Assembly (NCBI RefSeq): GCF_004765795.1
Contig: NZ_SBIV01000008.1
Location: 124,001 to 188,000 of the forward strand
Direction of reading: 5' to 3'
From: Halorussus marinus
Lineage (GTDB): Archaea > Halobacteriota > Halobacteria > Halobacteriales > Haladaptataceae
Length of the DNA: 64,000 nucleotides
The notes under the pieces are model-generated. The model was not told where the DNA came from. It was given only the letters and a program-made list of their open reading frames with translations, and did not search any database. The position numbers and the translations under genes were made by a program. Of this stretch, positions 17,603-26,897 are shown piece after piece. Within the stretch, counting starts at the first letter, position 1, and each line of letters starts with the position of its first letter.

Positions 17603-20389
17603 TCACTCCGCGGCCGACGCGCCGCTCCCGGCGTCGTACTCGTAGTCGTCGCCGATCTCGTCGAGGACCCGATCGTGGAACTCCTGGAGGACCGCGCTCT
17701 CGTCCTCGGCGAGCACCACGTCGCTCGCCATCAGGGTGGCGAGTCCGAACGCCTTCGGCGTCGGGGAGTCGACTCGGTGTTGGACGACCTCGATGTCGCC
17801 GGCCCGCACGTCGGCGATCACGTCCTCGATCGCCGACACCGCCAGTTTGTCCTCGACGATCTCGCGGTAGGTCTCCTCGACGACCGCGAACCCGTCTAAC
17901 TCCTCGGCGAACCCGAGGAGCATCTCGCTCGAGATCTGCTGTTCGCTCGCGGACTTCTCGTAGCCCTTGTAGCGTTTGAGGATCATCAGCGCCCGAGTCG
18001 CGTTGATCCGGAAGTACCGCTGGAGGAGTTCGGTGCCCCCGAGCGCCGCCCGGAGGTCCGGCCGCACGTCGTCGGGGTCGATGTCCCGGACGATCTGGGC
18101 CACGTCGACCTTCCGGTTCAGCGGCATCGACACCGTGAAACCGTGGTCGGCGACCGCGACCGAGACGTTGGTGTTGGCGGCGTTGGCACACCGGTAGGCG
18201 ACCAGTCGCGAGAGGCCGTCGTTGAACTGCCGGCCGTAGTTCGAGTGGACGTAGTACCGGCGCTCGTACTCCGACCGGTCGAGTTCGACCTCGACCGGGA
18301 GCCGCGCGTCGGTCGCGACGCTCGCGGGGCCGGCGTACCGGACCTGCTCGTCGAACATCCGGGCGATCGCCCGGACGCTGTTCTCGTCGAGCGGGAACTC
18401 CCGGAGCCACACCCGGACCGCCGGCCGACCGCGCTTCTCGAAGCGATCGAGGAGGTCGGCCTGAAACGCGAGGATCCCCCGACCGAGGTCGTAGGACAGC
18501 GGGAGTCGCTCGGAGAACCACGACGGGACCGTCGGCCGGGCGTTGGTCCGATCGGCGTACACCTTCGAGCCACGTCGGTACCGGAACTCGAAGTTCTGGC
18601 CGCCGAGGACGAACACGTCGCCTTTCTCCAAGGTGTCGAGATACGACTCGTCGAGGTCGCCGACCCACTCGTCGTCGGCGCGGGTGAACACGTCGCAGGT
18701 GAACGAGTCGGGGATGGTTCCGATGTTGGTCATGTAGATGACCCGAGCCAGCCGGCCGCGCTTGCCGACCAGCGCCTCGCCCACGTCGTACTCGGGGTAG
18801 TGGTACTCGCCGTCGGGCGGGTCGTTGTCGTCGCGCCAGATCTTCGCGTAGACGTTCTTGTCTTCGAGCCCCTCGTAGTCCGAGGTGAGATACCGGAACA
18901 GCGTCTCGAACTGGCCGTCGTCGAACCCCCGGTACGGGTAGGCCCGCCGGAGCGTCTCCCGGACCTCTCGCTCGGGCCGGACCGCGTTTATCGCCATCCC
19001 GTAGACGTGCTGGGCCGCGACGTCGTAGGCCTCCTCGGGGACGAACACCCGGTCGACGAACCCCTCTTGGGCCTTCTTGAGCATGACCGCACACTCGACG
19101 AGTTCGTCGCGGTCGAGCGCCACGACCCGACCGGTGACCGTCTGGCCCAGCTGGTGGCCCGCCCGTCCGACGCGCTGGAGGAGCGACGCCACCGACTTCG
19201 GGGAGCCGACCTGCACCACCAGATCGATGTAAGGCATGTCGATGCCGAGTTCGAGGCTGGTCGAAGTGGTCACCACGTCGAGGCTCCCGGTCTTGAGGTC
19301 GGCCTCGATCGACTGGCGGGCCTCCTTCGAGAGACTGCCGTGGTGACAGCCCGAGTTAGACTCGTCGTAGGCGTCGTAGCGCTCCCGGAGGTTCTGGAGG
19401 ACGCGCTCGGCCCCCGACCGGGTGTTGGTGAACACCAGCGTGTTGGTGTGCTCCCCGATCAGATCGTGGAGTTGGTCGTAGAACCGGTCGGTGACGACCT
19501 CCCGGGGCGTGTTCACGAGGTCGTCGGTCGGACACCGGAGCTCGATGTCGAACTCCCGGACGAACCGGGTGTCGACGATCTCGCAGTCGCGGGGCGGTCC
19601 GACCGGCGCGGTCGAAGCGCCGTCGCCGTCGTCCGCGCCAGCGCTCGGCTCCCGGCCGACGAGGAACTCCGCGATGGTGTCGAGGGGCTCGACGGTCGCC
19701 GAACAGCCGATCCGGGTCGGCGACGACTCGGTCATGTTCTCCAGTCGCTCGAGGCTCACCGCGAGGTGGGTGCCTCGCTTGCCGCCGGCGAGGCTGTGAA
19801 TCTCGTCGACGACGACGTACTCGACGGTTTCGAGCTTCCGCTTGAACTTCGGGGAGTTGAGCAAGATCGCGAGCGTCTCGGGAGTCGTGTTCAGGATGTG
19901 TGGCGTCTCCTCGAGCATCCGCTGGCGCGCCGAGTCCTCGGTGTCGCCGTGCCGGATGGCGTGGCGGATCTCGGGGTCGCCGTCGGCCCGCGCCGCGATC
20001 CCCGAGAGGGGTACCTCCAGATTCCGGTGGATGTCGTTGGCAAGCGACTTGAGCGGCGAGACGTACAGGCAGTAGACGGAGTTTTCGAGTCCCTCCTCGC
20101 GTTCGCGGCGGAACAGTTCGTTGAGTATCGCCGTGAACGACGCCAGCGTCTTCCCGCTCCCGGTCGGGGAGGCCACCAGCGCGTTCTCGCGCTCGCGGAC
20201 AAGCGGGATCGCCTCCTTCTGGGGCGGCGTGAAGAAGCCGCCGTTCTCCGGGACGAACTCGCCGAACCGATCGACCCACCACTCCCGGACCGCGGGTTCC
20301 AGCGACTCCAGCACCGGGGCGTCGTCTATCTCGACCGATTCCGGGTCGAAGTCGTTCTCCCCGCGCGCCAGCAACTCGCGGGCTCCCAT
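17603..20389 (-). CDS. lhr: Lhr-type ATP-dependent helicase
   Basis: A 928-residue superfamily 2 helicase. The Q-motif region FTPPQKEAIPLV precedes Walker A SPTGSGKT (residues 74-81); the DEAD-box variant is DEIH (195-198); the second RecA domain contains VFTNTRSGAER, STSLELGIDM and LQRVGRAGHQLGQ. A winged-helix and Lhr-core extension fills residues about 430-930. Archaeal Lhr-core enzymes unwind and anneal DNA and are linked to repair of stalled forks. The gene is monocistronic with a short TATA-like CTTATG about 25 nt before the ATG, and converges with the permease gene ending at 17508. Confidence 0.9.
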   Translation of the reverse strand: MGARELLARGENDFDPESVEIDDAPVLESLEPAVREWWVDRFGEFVPENGGFFTPPQKEAIPLVRERENALVASPTGSGKTLASFTAILNELFRREREEGLENSVYCLYVSPLKSLANDIHRNLEVPLSGIAARADGDPEIRHAIRHGDTEDSARQRMLEETPHILNTTPETLAILLNSPKFKRKLETVEYVVVDEIHSLAGGKRGTHLAVSLERLENMTESSPTRIGCSATVEPLDTIAEFLVGREPSAGADDGDGASTAPVGPPRDCEIVDTRFVREFDIELRCPTDDLVNTPREVVTDRFYDQLHDLIGEHTNTLVFTNTRSGAERVLQNLRERYDAYDESNSGCHHGSLSKEARQSIEADLKTGSLDVVTTSTSLELGIDMPYIDLVVQVGSPKSVASLLQRVGRAGHQLGQTVTGRVVALDRDELVECAVMLKKAQEGFVDRVFVPEEAYDVAAQHVYGMAINAVRPEREVRETLRRAYPYRGFDDGQFETLFRYLTSDYEGLEDKNVYAKIWRDDNDPPDGEYHYPEYDVGEALVGKRGRLARVIYMTNIGTIPDSFTCDVFTRADDEWVGDLDESYLDTLEKGDVFVLGGQNFEFRYRRGSKVYADRTNARPTVPSWFSERLPLSYDLGRGILAFQADLLDRFEKRGRPAVRVWLREFPLDENSVRAIARMFDEQVRYAGPASVATDARLPVEVELDRSEYERRYYVHSNYGRQFNDGLSRLVAYRCANAANTNVSVAVADHGFTVSMPLNRKVDVAQIVRDIDPDDVRPDLRAALGGTELLQRYFRINATRALMILKRYKGYEKSASEQQISSEMLLGFAEELDGFAVVEETYREIVEDKLAVSAIEDVIADVRAGDIEVVQHRVDSPTPKAFGLATLMASDVVLAEDESAVLQEFHDRVLDEIGDDYEYDAGSGASAAE

Positions 20390-20522
20390 TTACCCACGGT
20401 TGGGACCCGGCGCATAAGACCGTTTGGCCACCGGAGTGAAAGTGAAACCGCCACCGGTCGATCGCCTGCGGTGTGGGGGAGTTCGGTTCGATACCTCCTC
20501 GGAGGAGGCAAGCGAAAATAGT

Positions 20523-20533
20523 ATTTAAATTTA
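20523..20533. promoter_or_regulatory. Orphan TATA-like element
   Basis: ATTTAAATTTA in a low-GC patch, about 280 bp from the nearest plus-strand start and 134 bp from the lhr start. It reads as a promoter in either direction; no gene is correctly spaced from it. Confidence 0.35.
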
Positions 20534-20782
20534 TGCCACCTTGTGGAAGTGTATTCCGATCCGAGACAGCTTCCTGCTCTGCTTAGGAGCGGTCGCGCCA
20601 TCACACGTACTACTTAAAGAGATTCGGGTCGGTCCCCGATGCGCCGGTGAGCGACCAGCGAGCCGGTTTCTGAGGCCGGGATACCGAGAGCGATTCGGGC
20701 GAAAGGGCCCCAGGCTGGCCGTCGGTCGCCGGCCGTGCCACGGGCCCCCGAATAACTGGCGATAGGGCGCGCACCCGAAGCC

Positions 20783-20789
20783 GTTAACC
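20783..20789 (+). promoter_or_regulatory. TATA-like box of the RNase Z-like gene
   Basis: GTTAACC, 24-30 nt upstream of the ATG at 20813, consistent with leaderless transcription. Confidence 0.4.
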
Positions 20790-20812
20790 GGGTCCGACCC
20801 GCCGGTTCCCAC

Positions 20813-21550
20813 ATGCGAGTCACGTTTCTCGGAACCGGGAGTGCGATGCCGACGGGCGAGCGCTACCAGACCGGCCTCGTGGTCGAGGACGACGACCGCA
20901 CCCTCCTCGTGGACTGCGGGAGCGGGATCCTCCACCGCCTCCAGCAGTCGGGCGTCGGCTACGAGGCGATCTCGACGGTGCTTTTGACTCACCACCACCT
21001 CGATCACGTCGCGGACCTCCTGCCGCTGTTGAAAGCCCGGTGGCTCGCGGGCGAAGACCACCTCGAAGTCGTCGGCCCGGCGGGCACGAAAGACTTCGTC
21101 GACGACCTGCTCGGGGTCCACGACTACCTCGAGGGCCGGGTCGATCTGCAGGTCCGGGAGGTCGGCGAGCACGGCTTCGAGGCGGCGGGATTCGAGATCG
21201 AAGGGTTCGAGACCCGCCACTCGGTGCCGTGTCTGGCCTACCGCTTCGGCGACGCGGTCACCTTCGGCGCCGACAGCGAGGCGTTCGAGGGGCTGGCGAA
21301 CTTCGCCGACGGCTGTTCGGCGCTGGTCCACGACTGCTCGTTCCCCGACGACGTCGACGTCGACAACCACCCGACGCCGACCCAGCTCGGCCGGGCGCTC
21401 GCCGACTCGGAGACCCGGGTCGAGACGGTGTTTCTGACCCACCTCTACCCCCACACCGACGGTCGCCACGAGGAGATGCTCCAGTCGATCGAAGCCGCCT
21501 ACGACGGCGACGTGCGGTTCGCCGAGGACCTCCGGTCGATCGAGGTGTGA
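20813..21550 (+). CDS. Metallo-beta-lactamase-fold hydrolase, RNase Z-like
   Basis: A 245-residue MBL-fold enzyme. The start VTFLGTGSAMPTGERYQTG, the zinc motif HHHLDH (residues 60-65), ADSEAFEGL and the late HLYPHTD histidines resemble RNase Z (tRNA 3' processing) and arylsulfatase-like relatives. It is clearly shorter than a standard RNase Z (about 300 residues) and I see no full exosite arm for tRNA binding, so the substrate may differ. Its stop codon directly abuts the stop of the convergent pelota gene, with no spacer. Confidence 0.75.
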   Translation: MRVTFLGTGSAMPTGERYQTGLVVEDDDRTLLVDCGSGILHRLQQSGVGYEAISTVLLTHHHLDHVADLLPLLKARWLAGEDHLEVVGPAGTKDFVDDLLGVHDYLEGRVDLQVREVGEHGFEAAGFEIEGFETRHSVPCLAYRFGDAVTFGADSEAFEGLANFADGCSALVHDCSFPDDVDVDNHPTPTQLGRALADSETRVETVFLTHLYPHTDGRHEEMLQSIEAAYDGDVRFAEDLRSIEV

Positions 21551-22618
21551 TCACTCCAGGCGGTAGCGCAACAGCGCCGCGATCCCGCCGAACCCCGAGA
21601 GCTGATCGCCGGGGGCGAACTCGCTGGAGAAGACGGTCACGTCCCCGCCCTTGCGCTCGACCGACGTGATGAGGTCGTTGACGTCGAGGTCCCACTCGCC
21701 CTCGCCGCCGCGCTCGGCCCGGAGTCGCTCGTCGAGGATCAGGAGGTGCTCGATCGCGCCGAAGTCGGCGGCCTTCTCGACCTGATCGATGCCGTACGCG
21801 ACCCTCGCGCCCTCGCCGATGCGCTTGGTGAGTTCGTCGATGAGTTCGGCCTCCTCGGCGATCCGGGTCTCCTGTTGGACCTCCTCGACCGCGCCGCGCT
21901 TGAGCACCTCGTGGACGCCCCGGTCGCCGACCGCGCTGGTGTCGACCGTCGAGATCTTCTCGGTGAGGTCGGGCGCGTTTTCCTCGATGTAGTCGTAGGC
22001 GTCCTGCTTGGTGAACCCCGGACCGGCGAGCACGATCGCGTCGACGTCCATCCGCGCGAGCGCGTCGGTGAGTTCGGCGAACAGCTCGTCGCGACCGCGG
22101 GCGTACTCGCCCTTGCCGGTCGTCCCCGAGAACTCCCCCTGCTCGTCGGCGCCGTACTGGGTGACGGCGTGGATGTGTGCCTTGCCCTCCTCGACGGTGG
22201 CGATGGCCACGTCGGGGTTGTCGGTGGCCGCCTCGGCCTCTTCGAGTCGGTCGAGCTGGTCGCGCTTCCAGCGTTTTTCGATCTCGATCTCTTTGGTCTC
22301 CTCGACGTTGAGGGTGTGGTGCTGGTCGAGCTGATCTTCCCGCGAGCAGTCGGCGATGGTGCCGCTCACCCGGAGCCGGTTGGCGAACTTGTGGAACTCC
22401 ACGTCGTCGACCTCGATGGTGACGTACATGTGCTCGCGCTCGCCGCCGGTGTCGCGCATCTGGTCGTCGTTGCGCTGGATGCGCCGGGTGGTGTCGCCCG
22501 ACACCCGGTCGCCGGGTTCGAGCACGTAGGTGAGATGCCAGAGGTCGTCGAGGCTCTCGGGGACGAGCGAGATGCGCTCGCCGCCGCCCTCGACGCGCTG
22601 GCGGCTCTGGATTCGCAT
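21551..22618 (-). CDS. pelA: mRNA surveillance/ribosome rescue factor Pelota
   Basis: A 355-residue archaeal Pelota (Dom34), the eRF1-like factor that with ABCE1 splits ribosomes stalled on broken or long-paused mRNA. Recognisable features are the N-terminal Sm-like domain ([20 protein letters not shown]), the central domain without a GGQ motif (so it does not release peptide) and the C-terminal [24 protein letters not shown]. The length is normal. It ends back-to-back with the RNase Z-like gene. RqcH lies 1.6 kb upstream on the same strand, separated by two DUF4013 genes, which is a suggestive functional grouping. Confidence 0.95.
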   Translation of the reverse strand: MRIQSRQRVEGGGERISLVPESLDDLWHLTYVLEPGDRVSGDTTRRIQRNDDQMRDTGGEREHMYVTIEVDDVEFHKFANRLRVSGTIADCSREDQLDQHHTLNVEETKEIEIEKRWKRDQLDRLEEAEAATDNPDVAIATVEEGKAHIHAVTQYGADEQGEFSGTTGKGEYARGRDELFAELTDALARMDVDAIVLAGPGFTKQDAYDYIEENAPDLTEKISTVDTSAVGDRGVHEVLKRGAVEEVQQETRIAEEAELIDELTKRIGEGARVAYGIDQVEKAADFGAIEHLLILDERLRAERGGEGEWDLDVNDLITSVERKGGDVTVFSSEFAPGDQLSGFGGIAALLRYRLE

Positions 22619-22646
22619 GTGTCGACGTGGGCCGCCGGTCGATAAG

Positions 22647-23330
22647 TCACCTGCGGTCGACGCCGCCGGCCGCCCGCGCGCCCAGCCCCGCGAGGCGAGC
22701 GACCGCGACGAGCGCGTAGGCGCCGACCGCGAGCCCGACCAGCTCGCCGACCCGGCCCAAGCCGGCGAGCGCGAACCCCGCGGTACCGCCGACCGCGAGC
22801 AGAATTAGCGCGAACGTCCACGCCACGAAGTAGCCCCCGTCGGTCGCGCCGGTCCGGAGCGCGCTCGAATCCAGCGCACCGCGGAGCGACCGACGCTCGG
22901 CGGTCGCGGCGAGCGCCGCGGGCAACAGGTACGCGAGACCGGCCGAGACGAAGAGTAACGCCGTCCCCGCGCCGAAGACGAAGACGCTCGTCGCCGGCGT
23001 CTCGGGGCGCCCGGCGGCGGCCGCACCGTCGAGCGTGACCCCGAGGGCGAGGCCCGGAACGAGCAGGTAGCCGACCGCGACCGCCAGCGCGCGCGCGCCG
23101 TCGCGTGCCAGCGTCCGGAGGTCGGCGAACGCGGGCGGCTCGGCCGCGCCCTGGGCTGTCGTCCGGATCACGGCGAGCGCGTAGCCGGCGAGCAACACCA
23201 CCGCCGGGACCGCCAGCACCGCGAGCGCGCCGAGGCGAGCGAACAGTCCGGCGGCGACGGCGAGCGCCGCCCCGGCAAGCAGGGTCTCCTCGTCGGCCCG
23301 ACCGGGGTACGTGAGCGCCTCGCGGAACAC
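22647..23330 (-). CDS. DUF4013-type membrane protein (first copy)
   Basis: A 227-residue polytopic membrane protein with about six hydrophobic stretches. It begins [20 protein letters not shown], and an N-terminal loop with [18 protein letters not shown] matches the layout of DUF4013 proteins as I know them. Function unknown. A neighbouring gene (23383-24138) encodes a clear paralogue starting MFETALTYLVESDDGVETTL, so the pair arose by duplication. The pair sits between rqcH and pelota, all on one strand with short spacers, compatible with co-transcription. Confidence 0.75.
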   Translation of the reverse strand: MFREALTYPGRADEETLLAGAALAVAAGLFARLGALAVLAVPAVVLLAGYALAVIRTTAQGAAEPPAFADLRTLARDGARALAVAVGYLLVPGLALGVTLDGAAAAGRPETPATSVFVFGAGTALLFVSAGLAYLLPAALAATAERRSLRGALDSSALRTGATDGGYFVAWTFALILLAVGGTAGFALAGLGRVGELVGLAVGAYALVAVARLAGLGARAAGGVDRR

Positions 23331-23382
23331 GGTCGAGCATTCGGACGCGGGAAGATAGGTCTGACTACTCGGGGTCGTCGGA

Positions 23383-24138
23383 CTACGCGACTGTCCGGCG
23401 ATCCCCGGCGGCCTCGCGACCGCCGGCCCGGGTCGCCTCGCGGTAGCCCTGTCCGTAGAGCGAGACGGCGACGGCGGTGAAGTAGAAGATCGCGAACGGG
23501 GCGAGCGCCCACCCGAGGAACGGGATCGACGCCAGCGCGCCGACGACGGCGCCGTCGACGACGAGCACGGCGAGCGCGAGCAGCCAGCCGGTCGCGTACG
23601 GGGCGGTCGCGACGACGCTCGCGAGCTCGCGGAGCTCGAACGCCGCGCCGAACCGCCCCTCGACCGCCAGCCGGGCGAGCGCGGCGGGCAGGACGTACCA
23701 CGCCACCAGTCCCGTGACGCCGGCGAGCGCGAGGCCGCCGAAGACGACCGCGACTCCGAGGAGCCCGGGATCGGCCGAGGCCACCGGCTCGACGACCGCC
23801 CGGGGATCGGTCGCGACGCCGGCGTCTGTCACCACGGTCGTCTCGACCGTGAACGCGAGCAGGCTCGCCAAGACCGCACCCAGCAGGACGACCGGGAGCG
23901 CGGCGTACGCCACCACGACGCCGATCGCTCGCAGTCCCTCGCCGAACAGGCCGCCCCAGTCGCCGAACGACGGGGCGGGCTCGCCCGCGTTCGTGGCGGC
24001 GAGCGCGCGCTGGAAGTAGCCCGCGACGACGATCGCCGGGATCAGGAGCCACGCGAGCAGCGTGAGGATACTCCCGGTCAGGGTGGTTTCGACGCCGTCG
24101 TCGCTCTCTACGAGATACGTGAGTGCTGTTTCGAACAT
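23383..24138 (-). CDS. DUF4013-type membrane protein (second copy)
   Basis: A 251-residue polytopic membrane protein, paralogous to the next gene downstream (22647-23330): both share the MF-E-ALTY start, a glycine/leucine-rich first membrane segment and a PSFGDWGGLFGEGLRAIG-like cytoplasmic loop. The frame is open for 16 codons upstream, but the internal ATG at 24138 is chosen because it aligns with the paralogue's start. The C-terminus GQGYREATRAGG is also typical of the family. Function unknown. Confidence 0.75.
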   Translation of the reverse strand: MFETALTYLVESDDGVETTLTGSILTLLAWLLIPAIVVAGYFQRALAATNAGEPAPSFGDWGGLFGEGLRAIGVVVAYAALPVVLLGAVLASLLAFTVETTVVTDAGVATDPRAVVEPVASADPGLLGVAVVFGGLALAGVTGLVAWYVLPAALARLAVEGRFGAAFELRELASVVATAPYATGWLLALAVLVVDGAVVGALASIPFLGWALAPFAIFYFTAVAVSLYGQGYREATRAGGREAAGDRRTVA

Positions 24139-24234
24139 CGTGGGCTCCGGATCGAGAGAAACGGCTCGATTGACGTACAGACACACGCGACGGGCTTAAC
24201 CGTTGTGTGGCGGGGTCGGGCGAGCCGACCGGAC

Positions 24235-26331
24235 TCAGTCGTCTTTCGTCCGGCTTCCGCCGGGGGGCAGGAACTCCTGTATCAGGTCCGGGCTCGCGAC
24301 CTTCCGCACGAACGAGGTGTCCTCGAAGCGCTCGCGGAACGTCCGGTAGATGCGCTTGCCGACGTCGTTCTGGGCGTACCGGCCGGGTTCGACCTCGACG
24401 TGGGTCTCGACTCGCGGGACGATCGCCTCGGGCGGCCCGCCGAGCACCCGAGTGTGGGGCTCGCAGGCGATCCCGACCGCGACCCCGACCGCCACGTCCC
24501 GGAAGTATGTGCGGTCCCCGCGGATCGCGAACCCGCCTTTTTCGAGGTACTCGCCGCTCTCGGGGGTCTTGCTCACCTGATCCGGGGTCACCATGTAGGC
24601 GTCCCCGGAGAACCGAGCGTCCTTCCAGACCGACGAGTACGAGACCGCGAACTGGGCGGCCTCCCGCTTGCTCGCGTCGGGCACGTCCACGTCCCGGGAG
24701 GGCTCGCTCGGGTCGGAGGTCTTCAGGATCGTCACCGGGCCGCCGTGGGCCTGCGCGTGGAAGAACAGGTCGTTGCCGTCCATGTACTTCTGGACGAGCT
24801 CCTCGTTCTGGTCGGCGTTCCGGCCGCCGATCACGAGGAAGTCGTCGCTCGTGCGGAACCACCGGAAGCGCTCGTACCACTGCTCCTGTTTGCGGATCGG
24901 GATCGAGGGCCGCGAGAGCCAGTCGACGTCCTCGCGGTCGCCCTCGTCGTCGGGCTCGTCGTCGGGGTCGGCCTCCCACTCGTCCCTGCGGCGCTTTGCC
25001 GCGGCCAGATCCTCGCGGGTGTCTTCGATCGCGGCCTTCGCGCCCTCCTTTTTGTCTTCGATGCGCTTTGCCTCCTTGTAGAGCCGGTCGGCGTTCTTCT
25101 CGACGCCCATCGAGGCGTCGAGGGGCACCTCGACGCCGTCGAGTTCGACCGTGACGACCCCCGACTCGGGGTCGACGCGCCGGACGGCCTCGGCGGCCTC
25201 GATCCCCTTCTGGGCGCCTTCCTCGAACCGGGCTTCGATCTCCGCCCACGAGGTCCCCTCCTCGAGGGCGTTCCGGACCGTGGTGAGGATGTCGTCGGCC
25301 AGCCCGTAGTGACCGTAGAGGCGCTCTGCGCGCTCGCGCTCGGCGTCGGCCTGCTCGTCGAACCCCTCGATCGCCTGCTCTTGCTGTTCGATGATCCGGC
25401 GGTGTTTCTCGATCTCGGCCTCGAAGTCGGGGCGCTGGTCGCCGGGGTCGGCGTCGCCGGGCTCGTCGGGTTCGAGGTTGTGGTAGTAGAAGTCGACCGC
25501 CTCGTTGAAGGTGTCGAACGCCTCCGATTCGAGGTCGTCGTACTCCGCGAGCGGGAGCGGCGTCACGTCCACCGGCCGGCCGTCCTCCCGATAGACGCGG
25601 GGGTCGAACTGGGCCTCTCGCACGGGGTCGGCCAGCCGCTCGATGGCGTCGAAGATCGCCTCGTAGTCGGTCTCGTCGGCGTCGGCGATGTCGATTCCCT
25701 TCTCGACCCCGGCGCGCGTACACACCTCCTCGGCGTAGAGTCCGCCGAAGTTGAGCTGGGTCGCCAGCGTCCGCACGATGTCGGTGTCCGACTCCTCCAT
25801 GTAGGCGACGAACGTCTCGTAGTCGACGTCCAGCGGATCGATGCGCTCGTCGGGGAACTCGTACTGGCTCCCGGGCGCGACCGTCCGGGACTTGAGCCGG
25901 ACGGTGTCGAGGCTGTCGACGACCTCGCGGCTCTCGTCGAGGACCGCGAGGTTGCCCTGACCGAACAGCTCGGCGACGATGGTCGTGTCCTCGTCGTCAC
26001 GCTCGAAGTGAAACTCCAGAATCCGGTCGAAGCCGTACTGCTCGACGCCCGCGAAGTCCGCGCCCGACAGCCGGTTGCGAAGCATCATGGCGAAGTTCGG
26101 CGGCCGGCCCGGCGCGTCGGGTACGTTCTCGGGCGCGGAAACGTGGGCGCGCTTGTTCTCGCCGACCTCCACGATGAGCTCGACCCGTCCGCGGTCGAAA
26201 TCCCGCATCTTGAGTCGCAAGAGGTCGTCGCCGTAGAGGTACGCCTTGTCGAGCTTCGCACCCTCGTAGGCCCCGAGCTCCGCGACCACGGCCGCGAGGT
26301 CGATGCTCGACAGTTCCCGCTTGCTGTCCAT
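24235..26331 (-). CDS. rqcH: RqcH/NEMF-type ribosome-associated quality control factor
   Basis: A 698-residue protein with NFACT-N (residues about 1-190), helix-hairpin-helix and coiled-coil regions (about 290-450), and an NFACT-R domain (WYERFRWFRTSDDFLVIGGRNA, then HGGPVTILK). The DR pair of NFACT-N is present (D102-R103 in FDRILEF), which in RqcH is needed for tRNA recruitment and C-terminal alanine tailing of stalled chains. Such proteins bind peptidyl-tRNA on obstructed 60S/50S subunits. In older annotation this is called fibronectin-binding protein. The start MDSKRELSSIDLAAV is standard. It lies on the same strand as Pelota. Confidence 0.93.
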   Translation of the reverse strand: MDSKRELSSIDLAAVVAELGAYEGAKLDKAYLYGDDLLRLKMRDFDRGRVELIVEVGENKRAHVSAPENVPDAPGRPPNFAMMLRNRLSGADFAGVEQYGFDRILEFHFERDDEDTTIVAELFGQGNLAVLDESREVVDSLDTVRLKSRTVAPGSQYEFPDERIDPLDVDYETFVAYMEESDTDIVRTLATQLNFGGLYAEEVCTRAGVEKGIDIADADETDYEAIFDAIERLADPVREAQFDPRVYREDGRPVDVTPLPLAEYDDLESEAFDTFNEAVDFYYHNLEPDEPGDADPGDQRPDFEAEIEKHRRIIEQQEQAIEGFDEQADAERERAERLYGHYGLADDILTTVRNALEEGTSWAEIEARFEEGAQKGIEAAEAVRRVDPESGVVTVELDGVEVPLDASMGVEKNADRLYKEAKRIEDKKEGAKAAIEDTREDLAAAKRRRDEWEADPDDEPDDEGDREDVDWLSRPSIPIRKQEQWYERFRWFRTSDDFLVIGGRNADQNEELVQKYMDGNDLFFHAQAHGGPVTILKTSDPSEPSRDVDVPDASKREAAQFAVSYSSVWKDARFSGDAYMVTPDQVSKTPESGEYLEKGGFAIRGDRTYFRDVAVGVAVGIACEPHTRVLGGPPEAIVPRVETHVEVEPGRYAQNDVGKRIYRTFRERFEDTSFVRKVASPDLIQEFLPPGGSRTKDD

Positions 26332-26433
26332 GCCTACCCGTTTTCCGTTGCGGGGGAAAGGCCTATCGTTACGTCGGGTCGTCGCCCCCGGAGTCGGGCG
26401 CGACGGCGCCCGTTCGACCCACTCGACGGCCCC

Positions 26434-26835
26434 TCACAGGGCCAGCGCCACGAGCCGTCGGGCTCCGGCGCCGACCGCGAACCCCACGAGCCCGAGCGGC
26501 ACCGCGAACGTCGCGGCGCTCGCGACCCCCCACAGGACCGACTCGCTCGGGGAAACAAGCTCGAACAGCGTCAGCGGGACGTAGAACCCGAGGGCCGGTC
26601 CCGCCGCGAGCGCGACGCTGACCAGCGCCCCGTCGTTGAGATACGCCCCGGCGACGGGCAGAACCGTCGCGAGCCCGAACAGGACCGCCAGATTCGGCCG
26701 GACCGCGAGGTCGACCCCCAGAACCGACGGCGGGGTGTGGAAGACGAAGACGGCGACGAACACCGCGACGGCGACCGTCAGCAGTCGCTCGGTGGTCGCC
26801 CGGTCGCGGCCCACCACCAGTCCCGAGTACTCCAT
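26434..26835 (-). CDS. Small membrane protein of unknown function
   Basis: A 133-residue protein with four hydrophobic segments (about residues 19-36, 44-66, 72-92 and 103-128) and little else. The frame continues upstream, but the ATG at 26835 follows a GC-rich non-coding-like stretch and gives a normal N-terminus, MEYSGLVVGRDRATTERLLT. I do not recognise the family. It is on the same strand as rqcH, 103 bp upstream of it, and downstream of the MBL hydrolase. Confidence 0.6.
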   Translation of the reverse strand: MEYSGLVVGRDRATTERLLTVAVAVFVAVFVFHTPPSVLGVDLAVRPNLAVLFGLATVLPVAGAYLNDGALVSVALAAGPALGFYVPLTLFELVSPSESVLWGVASAATFAVPLGLVGFAVGAGARRLVALAL

Positions 26836-26897
26836 ACGGTCCGAACGGGCGTCGAGGCCAAAACGCTTCGGCCCCGGCCGGCTCCGGGACCGGGCGT

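Larger units (their letters stand above)
20390..20812. other. 423-bp intergenic region without recognisable protein gene
   Basis: Divergent spacer between lhr and the RNase Z-like gene. It holds a CCTCCT/AGGAGG inverted repeat near 20494, a strong isolated TATA-like element at 20523-20533, a second one (ACTACTTAAAGAG) near 20608-20620 and several short hairpins, such as TCGGG/CCCGA near 20625-20640. The flanking genes have their own promoters close to their starts, so the inner elements look surplus. A small RNA on either strand is possible. I did not find RNase P, SRP or C/D-box signatures. Confidence 0.5.

Noticed and set aside
20541-20765. A 74-codon frame in the lhr-RNase Z gap
   Set aside because: It begins with TTG, lacks acidic composition typical of the organism and matches no family; probably a chance frame or part of an RNA.
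20530-20780. RNase P RNA or SRP RNA
   Set aside because: The interval is too short for RNase P RNA, and neither the GAGGAAAGTCC-type core nor the SRP GNAR/GGNA tetraloop region was found.
23168-25723. Long open frame on the minus strand through rqcH and the DUF4013 genes
   Set aside because: A frame-shifted shadow of rqcH and DUF4013 with Arg/Gly-rich composition; GC-rich DNA rarely stops in the other frames.
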